A stretch of 64,000 nt of DNA from Anditalea andensis (GTDB lineage Bacteria; Bacteroidota; Bacteroidia; Cytophagales; Cyclobacteriaceae). Made by a program: the position numbers and the translations under genes. Below, piece after piece: positions 36,376 through 44,718 of the stretch. The notes under the pieces are model-generated. The model saw nothing but the letters and a program-made list of their open reading frames with translations, had not been told where the DNA came from and made no database searches. Every line of letters starts with the position of its first letter. Position 1 is the first letter of the stretch. The stretch covers positions 372,001 through 436,000 of the forward strand of contig NZ_JMIH01000024.1 in NCBI RefSeq assembly GCF_000714815.1, given 5' to 3'.

Positions 36376-37575
36376 GTGAACAATTATTTAAGATATGCAG
36401 CCATGGGGCTGGGATTTATTGCCATTAATCAGGTTTTAATAATTAGTCCGCATCTTTCGCAGAATATATATTATGCATTGATGGGACTTCTTTTTGTTTT
36501 TGTTTTATTTTCAGGAGGGGTTCAGAGATTTAACGCGATTTTAGGTGTATTTTTATTCATATGCGTTATCAGTATTGTGATGAATGATATTCCTTCACGT
36601 TTTCAGCCCTGGTTTCGACTGGTTTCATTCATATTGGTCATAGGGTTAATAGGTCCGTTGGTTAGTTCTCCCAAGTTCTATTTGATCAGATACTTTGCTT
36701 TTTCAAAAGCCAATTTAGCTATCTTGGTATTAGGAGCCGGTAGTTTTCTTACAAGGGTGCTACCACTGGGCGTACCTGCAGGCCGGGGAGGTTGGAGTGG
36801 GTTTTTTATCCATACTATGATTCTGGGACCTATGGCAGCTATAGCTCTTATGATTTCTTTTTATTTATTTTATTTGGAAAAAGGGAAGGACCACCCTGTC
36901 AAAAAAAGGGTTATATTCTTTCAGATCTGTATAGGTTCTTCTTTCTTAAGCTTATTATTGGCCAGTTCCAGAACCGCTATATTAGCTTGTGTGGCAGGAT
37001 TGTTGTTTTTTTTCTATAAGATCTATCAGGAACGGTTTACTAAGTTTTTATATTCCATAATAATTGTCACAGTATTGACCGCAGGATCTTACCCTATATG
37101 GAGCCAGTATACTACCGGTATACAACAAAAAATGGAAAGTTCTGAAAAAAGAGGAGATTTGACTGCTTCCCGAACCAGTATTTGGCAGGCTAGACTAATG
37201 GAATTCAGCATGTCTCCATTATACGGCATAGGTTTTTCCCATTTGATGTTTACAGGAGACAGTGCTAAGGATGATAAAGCTGAGGATGGAAAAATTGAAC
37301 CTGGAAGCTCTTTTCTCGCTGTTTTGGCCATGACTGGAATCTTGGGATTTTCTGCCTTTGTTATATTATTTATAGGTTATTTGATATTTCTATTGAACAG
37401 TAAATTTGATATGCTAAGTACTGCGGTATTGGGGAGTCTTTTAATATTTTTTACCCTTCATATGATAGCAGAAGGGTATGTCCTATCTTCTGGAGGAGTA
37501 TTGTTTTTCTATTTTTGGTTATTGCTCGGCAATATAGATATGTTTAAACAGACAGGTAAAATATCCATCATCTAA
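36376..37575 (+). CDS. O-antigen ligase/polymerase (Wzy-like) membrane protein
   Basis: A 399-residue polytopic membrane protein with about ten or eleven hydrophobic helices and a long periplasmic loop after helix 8 region. The Wzy_C-type signature is seen as LLLASSRTAILACVAGLL and the loop GDLTASRTSIWQARLMEFSMSPLYGIGFSH. The GTG at 36376 is the start because no in-frame ATG precedes the first helix. Wzy polymerises repeat units at the outer face of the inner membrane, and WaaL-type ligases share this fold; here polymerase is more likely as it is the only such gene in the locus. It overlaps the next gene by one base (TAATG). Confidence 0.85.
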   Translation: MNNYLRYAAMGLGFIAINQVLIISPHLSQNIYYALMGLLFVFVLFSGGVQRFNAILGVFLFICVISIVMNDIPSRFQPWFRLVSFILVIGLIGPLVSSPKFYLIRYFAFSKANLAILVLGAGSFLTRVLPLGVPAGRGGWSGFFIHTMILGPMAAIALMISFYLFYLEKGKDHPVKKRVIFFQICIGSSFLSLLLASSRTAILACVAGLLFFFYKIYQERFTKFLYSIIIVTVLTAGSYPIWSQYTTGIQQKMESSEKRGDLTASRTSIWQARLMEFSMSPLYGIGFSHLMFTGDSAKDDKAEDGKIEPGSSFLAVLAMTGILGFSAFVILFIGYLIFLLNSKFDMLSTAVLGSLLIFFTLHMIAEGYVLSSGGVLFFYFWLLLGNIDMFKQTGKISII

Positions 37576-38717
37576 TGACTGAATTCGTATTTTGGCAGTA
37601 TTGCCTAAGCATGCACCAATCGGCTTTCTTAAGAAATCTTGCTGTACATCATCCGGTTACTTTATTGGTTTCAAAAGAATGGGCTGAAAACAGAAAAAAT
37701 TTAGGTTGGGAAAAGCCTAATTTGGACGGTGTCAGGGTAATTATTTCACCTAATGATGAGGTAATCCAAGAAGTTTTTACCACTAAAGCAAATGCTATTC
37801 ATTCATTTGGGGGGATAGATGCTTTTCCTTTTGTATATAAAGCATTTAAACTTGCCGTTAAAAAGAAGGTAAATATTACAGTGCATTTGGAACCCCTGAA
37901 TTTAGATGGGGTTAAAGGGAAGATTAGAATCCTCAAATATTGGATTATTAAATTAAGATATGGTAGATACATAGATGCAATATTAGTAAAAGGATTTTTG
38001 GGAAGAGCCTGTTATGAAAAAGTGGGCTTTTCTAAAGAAAAGATTTGGGACTGGGCTTATTTTACAGAAGATCATGATAAAACTGGTGTGGATTTATCAG
38101 ACTCAGGTGCAGCTAAATTGCCTAGTTTTTTATTCGTTGGAGCATTGATCGACCGTAAGAATATACTACCCATATTAAAAGATGCCATACCGCTGGCATC
38201 GGGTATAGAAAAATTTTCTGTCATAGGGACTGGACCTCTCGAAAAAGAAATCCAACAGATAGCCGATAATCACCAAAAGATTCATTTTTTGGGTAAAAAA
38301 TCCAATAGGGAGGTTAATGCCTTAATGTCCGCTCATGATTATTTGGTTTTACCTAGTTTATTTGACGGCTGGGGAGCAGTAGTGAATGAAGCTTTGATGG
38401 CAGGAACCCGTGTTATTGTAAGTAATAAATCCGGAGCGGCCTCTTTATTATTGGATGAAACCAGAGGATATGTATTTAACATAAATGGGAGTCCGGACTT
38501 TAGTCAGGTTTTCAAAAAAGCCATCCATGCTGGTCCAACATCCCCGGAAAGGAGAAAAACCATTCAGGACTGGGCCCATAAGAGGATATCAGGACATCAG
38601 GGGGCCGAATATTTTAAAAGAATAGTAAAGTATATATATGGTAAAGAAGCATCTCGGCCTATTGCTCCATGGCTTAAAGGTGAAGTTATGCCGAGTGATA
38701 TTATAAAGAATGTATAA
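37575..38717 (+). CDS. Glycosyltransferase, GT4-like
   Basis: A 380-residue GT-B fold transferase. The N-terminal domain begins EFVFWQYCLSMHQSAFLRNLA, which is atypical, while the C-domain is clear: SFLFVGALIDRKNILPILKDA, SVIGTGPLEKEIQQIA and PSLFDGWGAVVNEALMAGTRVIVSNKSG, with the E-x7-E motif reduced to D-x7-E. The start codon shares a base with the Wzy-like stop, so they are cotranslated. The unusual N-terminus suggests a distinct acceptor. Donor unknown. Confidence 0.82.
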   Translation: MTEFVFWQYCLSMHQSAFLRNLAVHHPVTLLVSKEWAENRKNLGWEKPNLDGVRVIISPNDEVIQEVFTTKANAIHSFGGIDAFPFVYKAFKLAVKKKVNITVHLEPLNLDGVKGKIRILKYWIIKLRYGRYIDAILVKGFLGRACYEKVGFSKEKIWDWAYFTEDHDKTGVDLSDSGAAKLPSFLFVGALIDRKNILPILKDAIPLASGIEKFSVIGTGPLEKEIQQIADNHQKIHFLGKKSNREVNALMSAHDYLVLPSLFDGWGAVVNEALMAGTRVIVSNKSGAASLLLDETRGYVFNINGSPDFSQVFKKAIHAGPTSPERRKTIQDWAHKRISGHQGAEYFKRIVKYIYGKEASRPIAPWLKGEVMPSDIIKNV

Positions 38718-38729
38718 AAATACAATGAA

Positions 38730-39887
38730 ATGAAATCCTTACATATTTTAACATCATTGAACAAGAGTTCCGGTGGTACTTCATTAAGTTCATATACCTT
38801 GGTTAAAGGACTTCAGCTGGTAGGATTGGATGCAGATATGGTTACTTTTGAGCCTAAAAATGCAAATGATGAAATGATATCGACCGAAGCATTTATTCAT
38901 ACCCTACCCCCGTCTAAAATACCTAAATGGCAATATTCTAAAATAGCTTCAAATTACTTGAGAACCCAATTGGGCAATTATGATTTGTTTCATTTACATG
39001 GGATATGGGAATTTTTACCTCATCAGGCAGCTGTATCGGCATTTAGAGCCAATAAACCCTATCTGATTACTGTATCAGGTATGCTGTATCCTGCGGCATT
39101 ACAAATAAAGCCTTTATTCAAAAAAATTGCCGCGCTATTGTTTCAGGATAAAGATCTAAGCCAGGCTACAGTTTTGCAGGCTACCTGCTATCAGGAATAT
39201 GAATACATCAGAAAGTATGGCCTTAAAAATCCTGTAGCGGTTATAGCGAATCCATTAGAGCTGCCGCGTGAACTTCCTAACATTACCCCTTTTAAAAGCA
39301 GCAAAGTAAGGGTAGGTTTTATGGGACGCTTTAATCCCATAAAAAACATTGATGTGCTCATAGATGCTTGGGCTAAAATTGCTTTAGAAAATCCTGATAG
39401 GGATATAGAGCTTGTCCTGATAGGAGACGGTGAAAAGAGCTATCGAGAGAGTTTACAAAAACAAGTAAATCAGCATGGATTAAAAAATGTTTCCTTTGTA
39501 GGATTTTTGAATGGAAATGAAAAAGAGGAAATGCTCAATACATTAAACTATCTGGTATTGCCCAGTAAATCCGAAAATTTTGGTATGGTAGTGACTGAAG
39601 CATTATTGAGAGGTATTCCTGTGATAGCTTCAAAGGGAACTCCGTGGGGAGATTTGCCAAAATATAACTGTGGCTGGTGGGTGGAGAATGATTTGGAAAG
39701 CCTTACAGCAGCTATAAAGACTGCAGTATTCCTAAATGAAGAAGTAAGAGTTGAGATGGGAAAGAGAGGTCAAGAATTGGTAGTAAAAAAATATGGTCAA
39801 TCTGCCGTGGCACTACAGATGAAAGAGCTATACGCATGGATGATTGATCCTAAGCTGCCACTTCCTAGTACGGTTTATCTTAATTGA
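38730..39887 (+). CDS. Glycosyltransferase family 4
   Basis: A 385-residue GT-B enzyme with N-domain HILTSLNKSSGGTSLSSYTLV, HLHGIWEFLPHQAA (a HxHGxW motif typical of this branch), KVRVGFMGRFNPIKNIDVLIDAW, donor region LVLIGDGEKSYR, and SENFGMVVTEALLRGIPVIA containing E-x7-E. The following GTPWGDLPKYNCGWWVEND is characteristic of a Bacteroidota GT4 subgroup. It lies 12 bp after the previous gene, and its stop overlaps the start proposed for the next gene by 4 bp. Confidence 0.88.
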   Translation: MKSLHILTSLNKSSGGTSLSSYTLVKGLQLVGLDADMVTFEPKNANDEMISTEAFIHTLPPSKIPKWQYSKIASNYLRTQLGNYDLFHLHGIWEFLPHQAAVSAFRANKPYLITVSGMLYPAALQIKPLFKKIAALLFQDKDLSQATVLQATCYQEYEYIRKYGLKNPVAVIANPLELPRELPNITPFKSSKVRVGFMGRFNPIKNIDVLIDAWAKIALENPDRDIELVLIGDGEKSYRESLQKQVNQHGLKNVSFVGFLNGNEKEEMLNTLNYLVLPSKSENFGMVVTEALLRGIPVIASKGTPWGDLPKYNCGWWVENDLESLTAAIKTAVFLNEEVRVEMGKRGQELVVKKYGQSAVALQMKELYAWMIDPKLPLPSTVYLN

Positions 39888-40843
39888 GGGTGCATTATAC
39901 CGTATTAAATAGACTACAGTCGAGTGGTTTTTTATTAAAGAAATCCATAAAAGAAAATGTACTTCTAATCTCAAAATATAATAAAGATTATATATATAAA
40001 ACCTCTGAAAAACTATGGGAGACATTTTCATATTTTCACAAATGTATATTTAAGTATACAAAAATAAATAGCCACAATTTTGAAAATGAAATAGCGGTAC
40101 ATAGATTTTTGTGTACTCAGACCTTTGATTCTCTAAAAATTCCTAAAATATATGATACGGACGGGAAATCATATATGATCATGGATTATATAGAGGGAAC
40201 TATGGGGAGGTGGTATACTTTTGACATGGATCGTAAACTCATTTATAGTTTAGTAGACCTACATCTTAGTGTAAAAGAATTTAAAAAACCTTTTAAAACC
40301 CATTTTTTATCATTTCTGAGAAGGCCATTTTGGAATACCATCAGGTTGATAGCCACAATTGTTCTGAACAAACTTGGGTTTAAAGATATGGTCAAATGCT
40401 TGTATCTCTGCCTAAAGTTATCATTCAAAGTTAAAACCAATATGTCTCCTATATTGCTTCATAAAGATATAAACAACATGGGCAATATAGTAACAGATAA
40501 GAATGGAGAGTTGTATTTTTTGGATTTTGAATCCTGTATTATTGAATATAAATGGATTTTCACTGATATAATAGAGGTCATTTATTCTTATAAAGATGAA
40601 TATTTGGATGTTGAATTGTTTAAGGTGTTTGTAAATGAAATGCAGGAAAGGAATTTTATAAACAAAGGATTTGATTTGAAATCGCAAATAAGGTTTGCGA
40701 TGCTTAAAAACGTGATTAAATATATAGGTTTTAAGGATTTATATGTTTCTCATAAAAACACATTATTGAATAACATACTTCCTGACGATAAATTTGATAT
40801 CTGGTATGAAGATACATTTGGGAAGATTACTGTAGCTATATAA
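39884..40843 (+). CDS. APH/LPS-kinase-like phosphotransferase-fold protein
   Basis: A 319-residue protein with a protein-kinase-like fold. A catalytic-loop-like ILLHKDINNMGNIV (H-x-D with N six residues after D, one more than in HGDxxxxN) is followed by LYFLDFESC in place of the metal-binding DFG/DW. Earlier YMIMDYIEG resembles the hinge. It may phosphorylate a sugar or lipid-linked intermediate. The first possible start is a TTG at 39884 overlapping the previous stop (4 bp); a GTG at 39890 is an alternative. It lies 2 bp before the WcaF-like gene. Function is inference from fold; the substrate is not known. Confidence 0.65.
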   Translation: MRVHYTVLNRLQSSGFLLKKSIKENVLLISKYNKDYIYKTSEKLWETFSYFHKCIFKYTKINSHNFENEIAVHRFLCTQTFDSLKIPKIYDTDGKSYMIMDYIEGTMGRWYTFDMDRKLIYSLVDLHLSVKEFKKPFKTHFLSFLRRPFWNTIRLIATIVLNKLGFKDMVKCLYLCLKLSFKVKTNMSPILLHKDINNMGNIVTDKNGELYFLDFESCIIEYKWIFTDIIEVIYSYKDEYLDVELFKVFVNEMQERNFINKGFDLKSQIRFAMLKNVIKYIGFKDLYVSHKNTLLNNILPDDKFDIWYEDTFGKITVAI

Positions 40844-40845
40844 AG

Positions 40846-41409
40846 ATGGAAACCAATACCCCTAAAATAAACATAGCCGAATATAAAAATGAGTTGGGCA
40901 TTAAAAATAAACTGGGAAGGCTCATATGGAATGTATTTTCGTTCTTTTTTTTCAGACCTTTTATTTTAAATGTTTTTAATCCATATAGGATCTTCATTTT
41001 AAAATTGTTTGGGGCCCAGGTGTCCTACCAGTCAGTAGTTCATGCTTCCGTAAAAATCTGGGCGCCTTGGAATCTGGAAATGCACCCCTATGCTACTTTG
41101 GCACCTATGGTAGATTGTTACAATCCTGGAAGGATTATTATTAAAGCCCAGACTACTGTATCACAAAAGGCTTATCTCTGTGCCGCTTCTCATAATATAA
41201 GTCTGAGCCACCATCCACTCATCATATCTCCTATTACAATAGAGGACCAAGCTTGGGTGGCGGCAGATGCATTCATAGGTCCTGGTGTTACCGTAGGGCA
41301 GGGTGCCGTGGTTGGTGCTAGGGCGGTAGTTTTCCAAAATGTGGCTCCATGGACGGTGGTGAGGGGTAATCCCGCAGAATTTGTTAAAAATAGGATACTC
41401 AAAGATTAG
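40846..41409 (+). CDS. WcaF-like colanic-acid-type O-acetyltransferase
   Basis: A 187-residue left-handed beta-helix acetyltransferase similar to WcaF. The segment NPYRIFILKLFGAQV, the hexapeptide-like SVVHASVKIWAPWNLEMHPYATLAP, the catalytic-His region AASHNISLSHHPL and IEDQAWVAADAFIGPGVTVGQGAVVGARAVV are seen, closing with VRGNPAEFVKNR. It probably transfers acetyl from acetyl-CoA to a sugar (often fucose in colanic acid). The next gene starts immediately after its stop. GDP-fucose is made in this locus, so a fucose acceptor is plausible. Confidence 0.88.
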   Translation: METNTPKINIAEYKNELGIKNKLGRLIWNVFSFFFFRPFILNVFNPYRIFILKLFGAQVSYQSVVHASVKIWAPWNLEMHPYATLAPMVDCYNPGRIIIKAQTTVSQKAYLCAASHNISLSHHPLIISPITIEDQAWVAADAFIGPGVTVGQGAVVGARAVVFQNVAPWTVVRGNPAEFVKNRILKD

Positions 41410-42315
41410 ATGATGTCGGAATTAAGTGTAATGATATTAACCTATAATGAAGAAATTCATTTGGGGAGGTGTTTGGAGAATGTCAAACTCCTAACTGACA
41501 AAATTTTTATAGTGGACTCTTTCTCCACGGATGGTACCCAAAAAATAGCCGAAGAGTTTGGGGCGAATTTTTACCAAAATAAGTGGGAAAACAGCCATGC
41601 AAAGCAATTGAACTGGGCCTTAGAAAATCTTCCTTTAGAGACACCATGGATTCTAAGAGTAGATGCAGATGAATACCTCACCCCAGAGCTAATACAGGAA
41701 ATAGCCCAGAAACTTCCTACCATAGATGAAAATGTAAGTGGAATTACTTTGCCTTTGCGAAGGATTTTTTTGGGAAGACATATCAAAAAAGGTGGAACTG
41801 CCCGGATAAAGCTACTAAGGCTATTCCGAAAAGGAAAGGTAATCAGTGAGCAGAGATGGATGGATGAACACATGCAGGTGCTTAGTGGAGAAATCATCGA
41901 CTTTGAAAATGAATTTGCGGATGATAATTTAAACCATATTATTTGGTGGTCTGCAAAGCATAATGGATATGCTGTTCGTGAGGCTATAGAGCTGCTTGAT
42001 CTTGAATATGAGTTTTTAGAAAAAAGGGACCAGCATCACTTCCAACTCAATGAGGAGGCAAGTGCGAAAAGAACCCGTAAATTAAGTTATGCCAAGAAGC
42101 CTCTATTCATCCGCGCATTTGCATATTTTATCTATAGGTACATATTTAAATTAGGTTTTACAGAAGGAAAAGAGGGTTTTCTTTGGCATTTCTTACAGGG
42201 ATGGTGGTATAGAACATTAGTCGATACGATCATATTTGAAGTGAAAAAAACTTGTGGAAATAATCCAGAAGAAATAAAATCTTACTTTTCTAAAAAGTAT
42301 AATATTAGATTTTAA
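41410..42315 (+). CDS. Glycosyltransferase family 2, WaaE/KdtX-like
   Basis: A 301-residue GT-A enzyme of the LPS core beta-glucosyltransferase (WaaE/KdtX) type. LSVMILTYNEEIHLGRCLENV, FIVDSFSTDGTQKIAE, WENSHAKQLNWALENL and the metal-binding ILRVDADEYLTPE are typical, and the C-terminus EGFLWHFLQGWWYRTLVDTIIFEVKK matches the family's amphipathic end. It follows the acetyltransferase without a gap. The usual reaction is addition of glucose to a lipid-linked or core sugar; acceptor here unknown. Confidence 0.9.
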   Translation: MMSELSVMILTYNEEIHLGRCLENVKLLTDKIFIVDSFSTDGTQKIAEEFGANFYQNKWENSHAKQLNWALENLPLETPWILRVDADEYLTPELIQEIAQKLPTIDENVSGITLPLRRIFLGRHIKKGGTARIKLLRLFRKGKVISEQRWMDEHMQVLSGEIIDFENEFADDNLNHIIWWSAKHNGYAVREAIELLDLEYEFLEKRDQHHFQLNEEASAKRTRKLSYAKKPLFIRAFAYFIYRYIFKLGFTEGKEGFLWHFLQGWWYRTLVDTIIFEVKKTCGNNPEEIKSYFSKKYNIRF

Positions 42316-42446
42316 TCGTAGTCAAGTTTTAATTCGCAAAGAAGTAAATTATACGGAGTTATATTTGATTTATCCTGATTGCCAATAAAACTTATCGGGG
42401 ATTAGGTACTTTTTCCTATCTACGCTATAGGACAAGTTATCTCTAG

Positions 42447-42584
42447 CAAAACATACTAATTAAACCGGATTTTGAGCAAGATCCAAAAAGAGATTCGTTC
42501 AGCTATCAATTGGTCCAGAAGCTCATAGGCATGACCACAAATGGAAAATCTGCCTTACTAATGGTAAGATGGTTTGACCTTTAA
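42447..42584 (+). pseudogene. Possible 45-codon gene remnant
   Basis: In the 283-bp gap between two glycosyltransferases, one frame reads protein-like for 45 codons to a TAA (KPDFEQDPKRDSFSYQL, then MTTNGKSALLMVRWFDL), with a TAG at 42444-42446 directly before it and the same frame protein-like again further upstream (TYRGLGTFSYLRYRTSYL). This suggests the 3' end of a broken gene. I do not recognise the family. No ATG start precedes it in frame. Confidence 0.3.
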
Positions 42585-42598
42585 AAACACATAAATAA

Positions 42599-43348
42599 AT
42601 GAAAGTCAGTATAGTAACTACAAGTTTTAACAGTGCCTCTACTATTAAAGACACTATAGATTCAGTCCTTTCACAGGATTATGATAATATAGAATATATA
42701 ATAGCAGATGGAGGGTCAAAAGACGGCACGCTTGACATAGTTAAATCCTATAATGATCCGCGAATAAAATGGATATCTGAACCTGACAAAGGAATCTATG
42801 ATGGGATGAACAAAGGTATCAAAATGGCTAGCGGTGAGCTAGTGGGTATATTAAATTCTGATGATTATTATAAAAATGAATTTATAATATCTGCAGTAGT
42901 GAATGGGTTTCAGGATAATAAGACAGAAGCAGTGTTTGGTGATGTTAGATTCGTAAACCCTGATAACCTTACCAAAACTGTAAGGTACTATTCTTCAAAA
43001 AATTTCAAACCTTCCAAGTTCCGCTTTGGCTTTATGCCCGCCCATCCCACCTTTTTCACAAGAAAAAAATGGTTCGATAAACTGGGATATTACCAGATTG
43101 ACTATAAAATAGCAGCTGATTATGAATTGCTTATAAGATTTTTATATAAACATAAATTAGCCTATAAATATCTTCCACTGGATATGATCATCATGAGAAC
43201 AGGAGGAGCAAGCACCAGGTCAATTAAAAGTAATTATATCCTTAATAAGGAAATAGTTAGGGGCTGCAGAGAAAATGGCATTACTACTTATATGTGGTTA
43301 TTGACATTTAAATACTTTGTTAAAGTATTTGAACTTTTAAAGAAATGA
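42599..43348 (+). CDS. Glycosyltransferase family 2 (short, WfgS/PglA-type)
   Basis: A 249-residue GT-A enzyme: VSIVTTSFNSASTIKDTIDSVLSQDY, EYIIADGGSKDGTLDIVK, KWISEPDKGIYDGMNKGIKMASGELVGILNSDD (with metal-binding NSDD) and later GFMPAHPTFFTRKKWF. This type commonly adds a sugar to short undecaprenyl-linked acceptors. The ATG is preceded by 283 bp that look partly like gene debris. It is the last gene before a 369-bp gap containing a promoter. Confidence 0.88.
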   Translation: MKVSIVTTSFNSASTIKDTIDSVLSQDYDNIEYIIADGGSKDGTLDIVKSYNDPRIKWISEPDKGIYDGMNKGIKMASGELVGILNSDDYYKNEFIISAVVNGFQDNKTEAVFGDVRFVNPDNLTKTVRYYSSKNFKPSKFRFGFMPAHPTFFTRKKWFDKLGYYQIDYKIAADYELLIRFLYKHKLAYKYLPLDMIIMRTGGASTRSIKSNYILNKEIVRGCRENGITTYMWLLTFKYFVKVFELLKK

Positions 43349-43717
43349 TTTTATGGAAAATACTTATTTATATACATATATAACATAAAAATGTATTGAA
43401 ATAGTATTTTCAATTTTTGTAGGTACTGGACGGTTTTGTTCAATAACTATTTGTGTTATTTTTGTTTTAAATAGTATGTAAGTATATTATGGAAAATATC
43501 TGTATTTAATACTCTATCATTATAAAAAAGTGAAATCAGGGCTGTTTGCAAAGCTTTCGAGTTGTATTAGTAATGAATATAAAATATAATTATAAATTAG
43601 AAAAATCAACTTCTGCTTTGCAAAGGCCTTAAAAGTGTCATTGACTGCAAAGTATCTATGACTGCGTATCTCATTTGATAAACTCTATTTAAAAAAAGTA
43701 TTTTAATAAAAAATTTA
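43349..43717. other. Non-coding gap before rfbA
   Basis: A 369-bp AT-rich gap with the promoter at 43435-43464. The downstream 250 bp would be an unusually long leader; it contains three TGCAAAG copies (near 43547, 43617 and 43645). No reading frame is recognised. Confidence 0.5.
43435..43464 (+). promoter_or_regulatory. Promoter candidate upstream of rfbA
   Basis: TTTG at 43435-43438, an 18-bp spacer and TATTTTTG at 43457-43464 match the Bacteroidota housekeeping promoter form TTG-N17..23-TAnnTTTG exactly. Transcription would start near 43471, giving a leader of about 245 nt before the rfbA start codon. Confidence 0.65.
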
Positions 43718-44590
43718 ATGAAAGGAATAATCTTAGCCGGGGGATCCGGAACTCGCCTGCATCCACTTACCATTTCTGTCAGTAAGCAACTTATGCCTAT
43801 ATATGATAAACCTATGGTTTATTATCCATTATCAGTATTGATGCTGGCAGGTATAAAAGAAATACTTATCATTTCTACCCCCCACGATCTTCCTGGATTT
43901 GAGCGCCTTTTAGGAGATGGTAGCCAATTAGGAATTAATATAGAATATGCCGAACAGCCTTCTCCTGATGGCCTTGCCCAAGCATTTATAATAGGTGAGC
44001 AATTTATAGGGGATGATGACGTATGCCTTGTACTTGGAGATAATATTTTTTACGGTGCTGGACTAGCTTCTGTATTAACCAATTCAGTAAGAATCGCTAA
44101 AGAAGAAAATAAAGGTGTCGTTTTTGGATATTATGTGGAAGATCCAGAGAGGTATGGTGTAGCTGAAATTGATGATCAGGGCAATGTCCTAAGTTTGGAG
44201 GAAAAACCAAAAACACCGAAATCAAATTTTGCTGTAGTAGGCTTATATTTTTATCCAAATGATGTAGTGAAAATCGCAAAGGATATAGAACCATCACCTA
44301 GAGGAGAATTGGAAATAACATCTATTAATCAGATATATTTGGATAACACCAGGCTTAAACTTCAGAAACTAGGTAGGGGATACGCTTGGTTGGATACCGG
44401 AACCCACGAATCATTGAGTGAAGCCACAGAATTTGTCAAAGCTGTCGAAAAAAGAACAAGTCTAAAAATCGCATGTATAGAAGAGGTAGCATTCAGAATG
44501 GGATATATCAATAAGGATCAACTTATTGAACTTGGCAAACCACTTGGCAAAAGTTCTTATGGTCAATATATACTTCATTTAGGGGAATAA
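43718..44590 (+). CDS. rfbA: Glucose-1-phosphate thymidylyltransferase
   Basis: RmlA joins dTTP and glucose-1-phosphate to dTDP-glucose, the entry to dTDP-rhamnose and other dTDP-6-deoxysugars. The 290 residues match the family. The N-terminal nucleotide-binding [16 protein letters not shown], then [28 protein letters not shown] with the metal-binding Asp, and [11 protein letters not shown] are all intact. No rfbB, rfbC or rfbD is in the window, so later enzymes must be elsewhere. It has its own promoter and stands between two gaps of 369 and 128 bp. The DegT aminotransferase at the window start might use a downstream product. Confidence 0.96.
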   Translation: MKGIILAGGSGTRLHPLTISVSKQLMPIYDKPMVYYPLSVLMLAGIKEILIISTPHDLPGFERLLGDGSQLGINIEYAEQPSPDGLAQAFIIGEQFIGDDDVCLVLGDNIFYGAGLASVLTNSVRIAKEENKGVVFGYYVEDPERYGVAEIDDQGNVLSLEEKPKTPKSNFAVVGLYFYPNDVVKIAKDIEPSPRGELEITSINQIYLDNTRLKLQKLGRGYAWLDTGTHESLSEATEFVKAVEKRTSLKIACIEEVAFRMGYINKDQLIELGKPLGKSSYGQYILHLGE

Positions 44591-44718
44591 ACCAATTATC
44601 AAGCCTACTATATTTGGTTCATATCTTTTTATAAAAAAGTTAATACTTGATTATTATATGAATAATTTTTTTATTTATAATAACTTATATATTAAGATTT
44701 AAACTTTCATTTAAGAAT

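Noticed and set aside
44609-44616. Exact TATATTTG -7 element downstream of rfbA
   Set aside because: No TTG at 17-23 bp upstream, so not called as a promoter.
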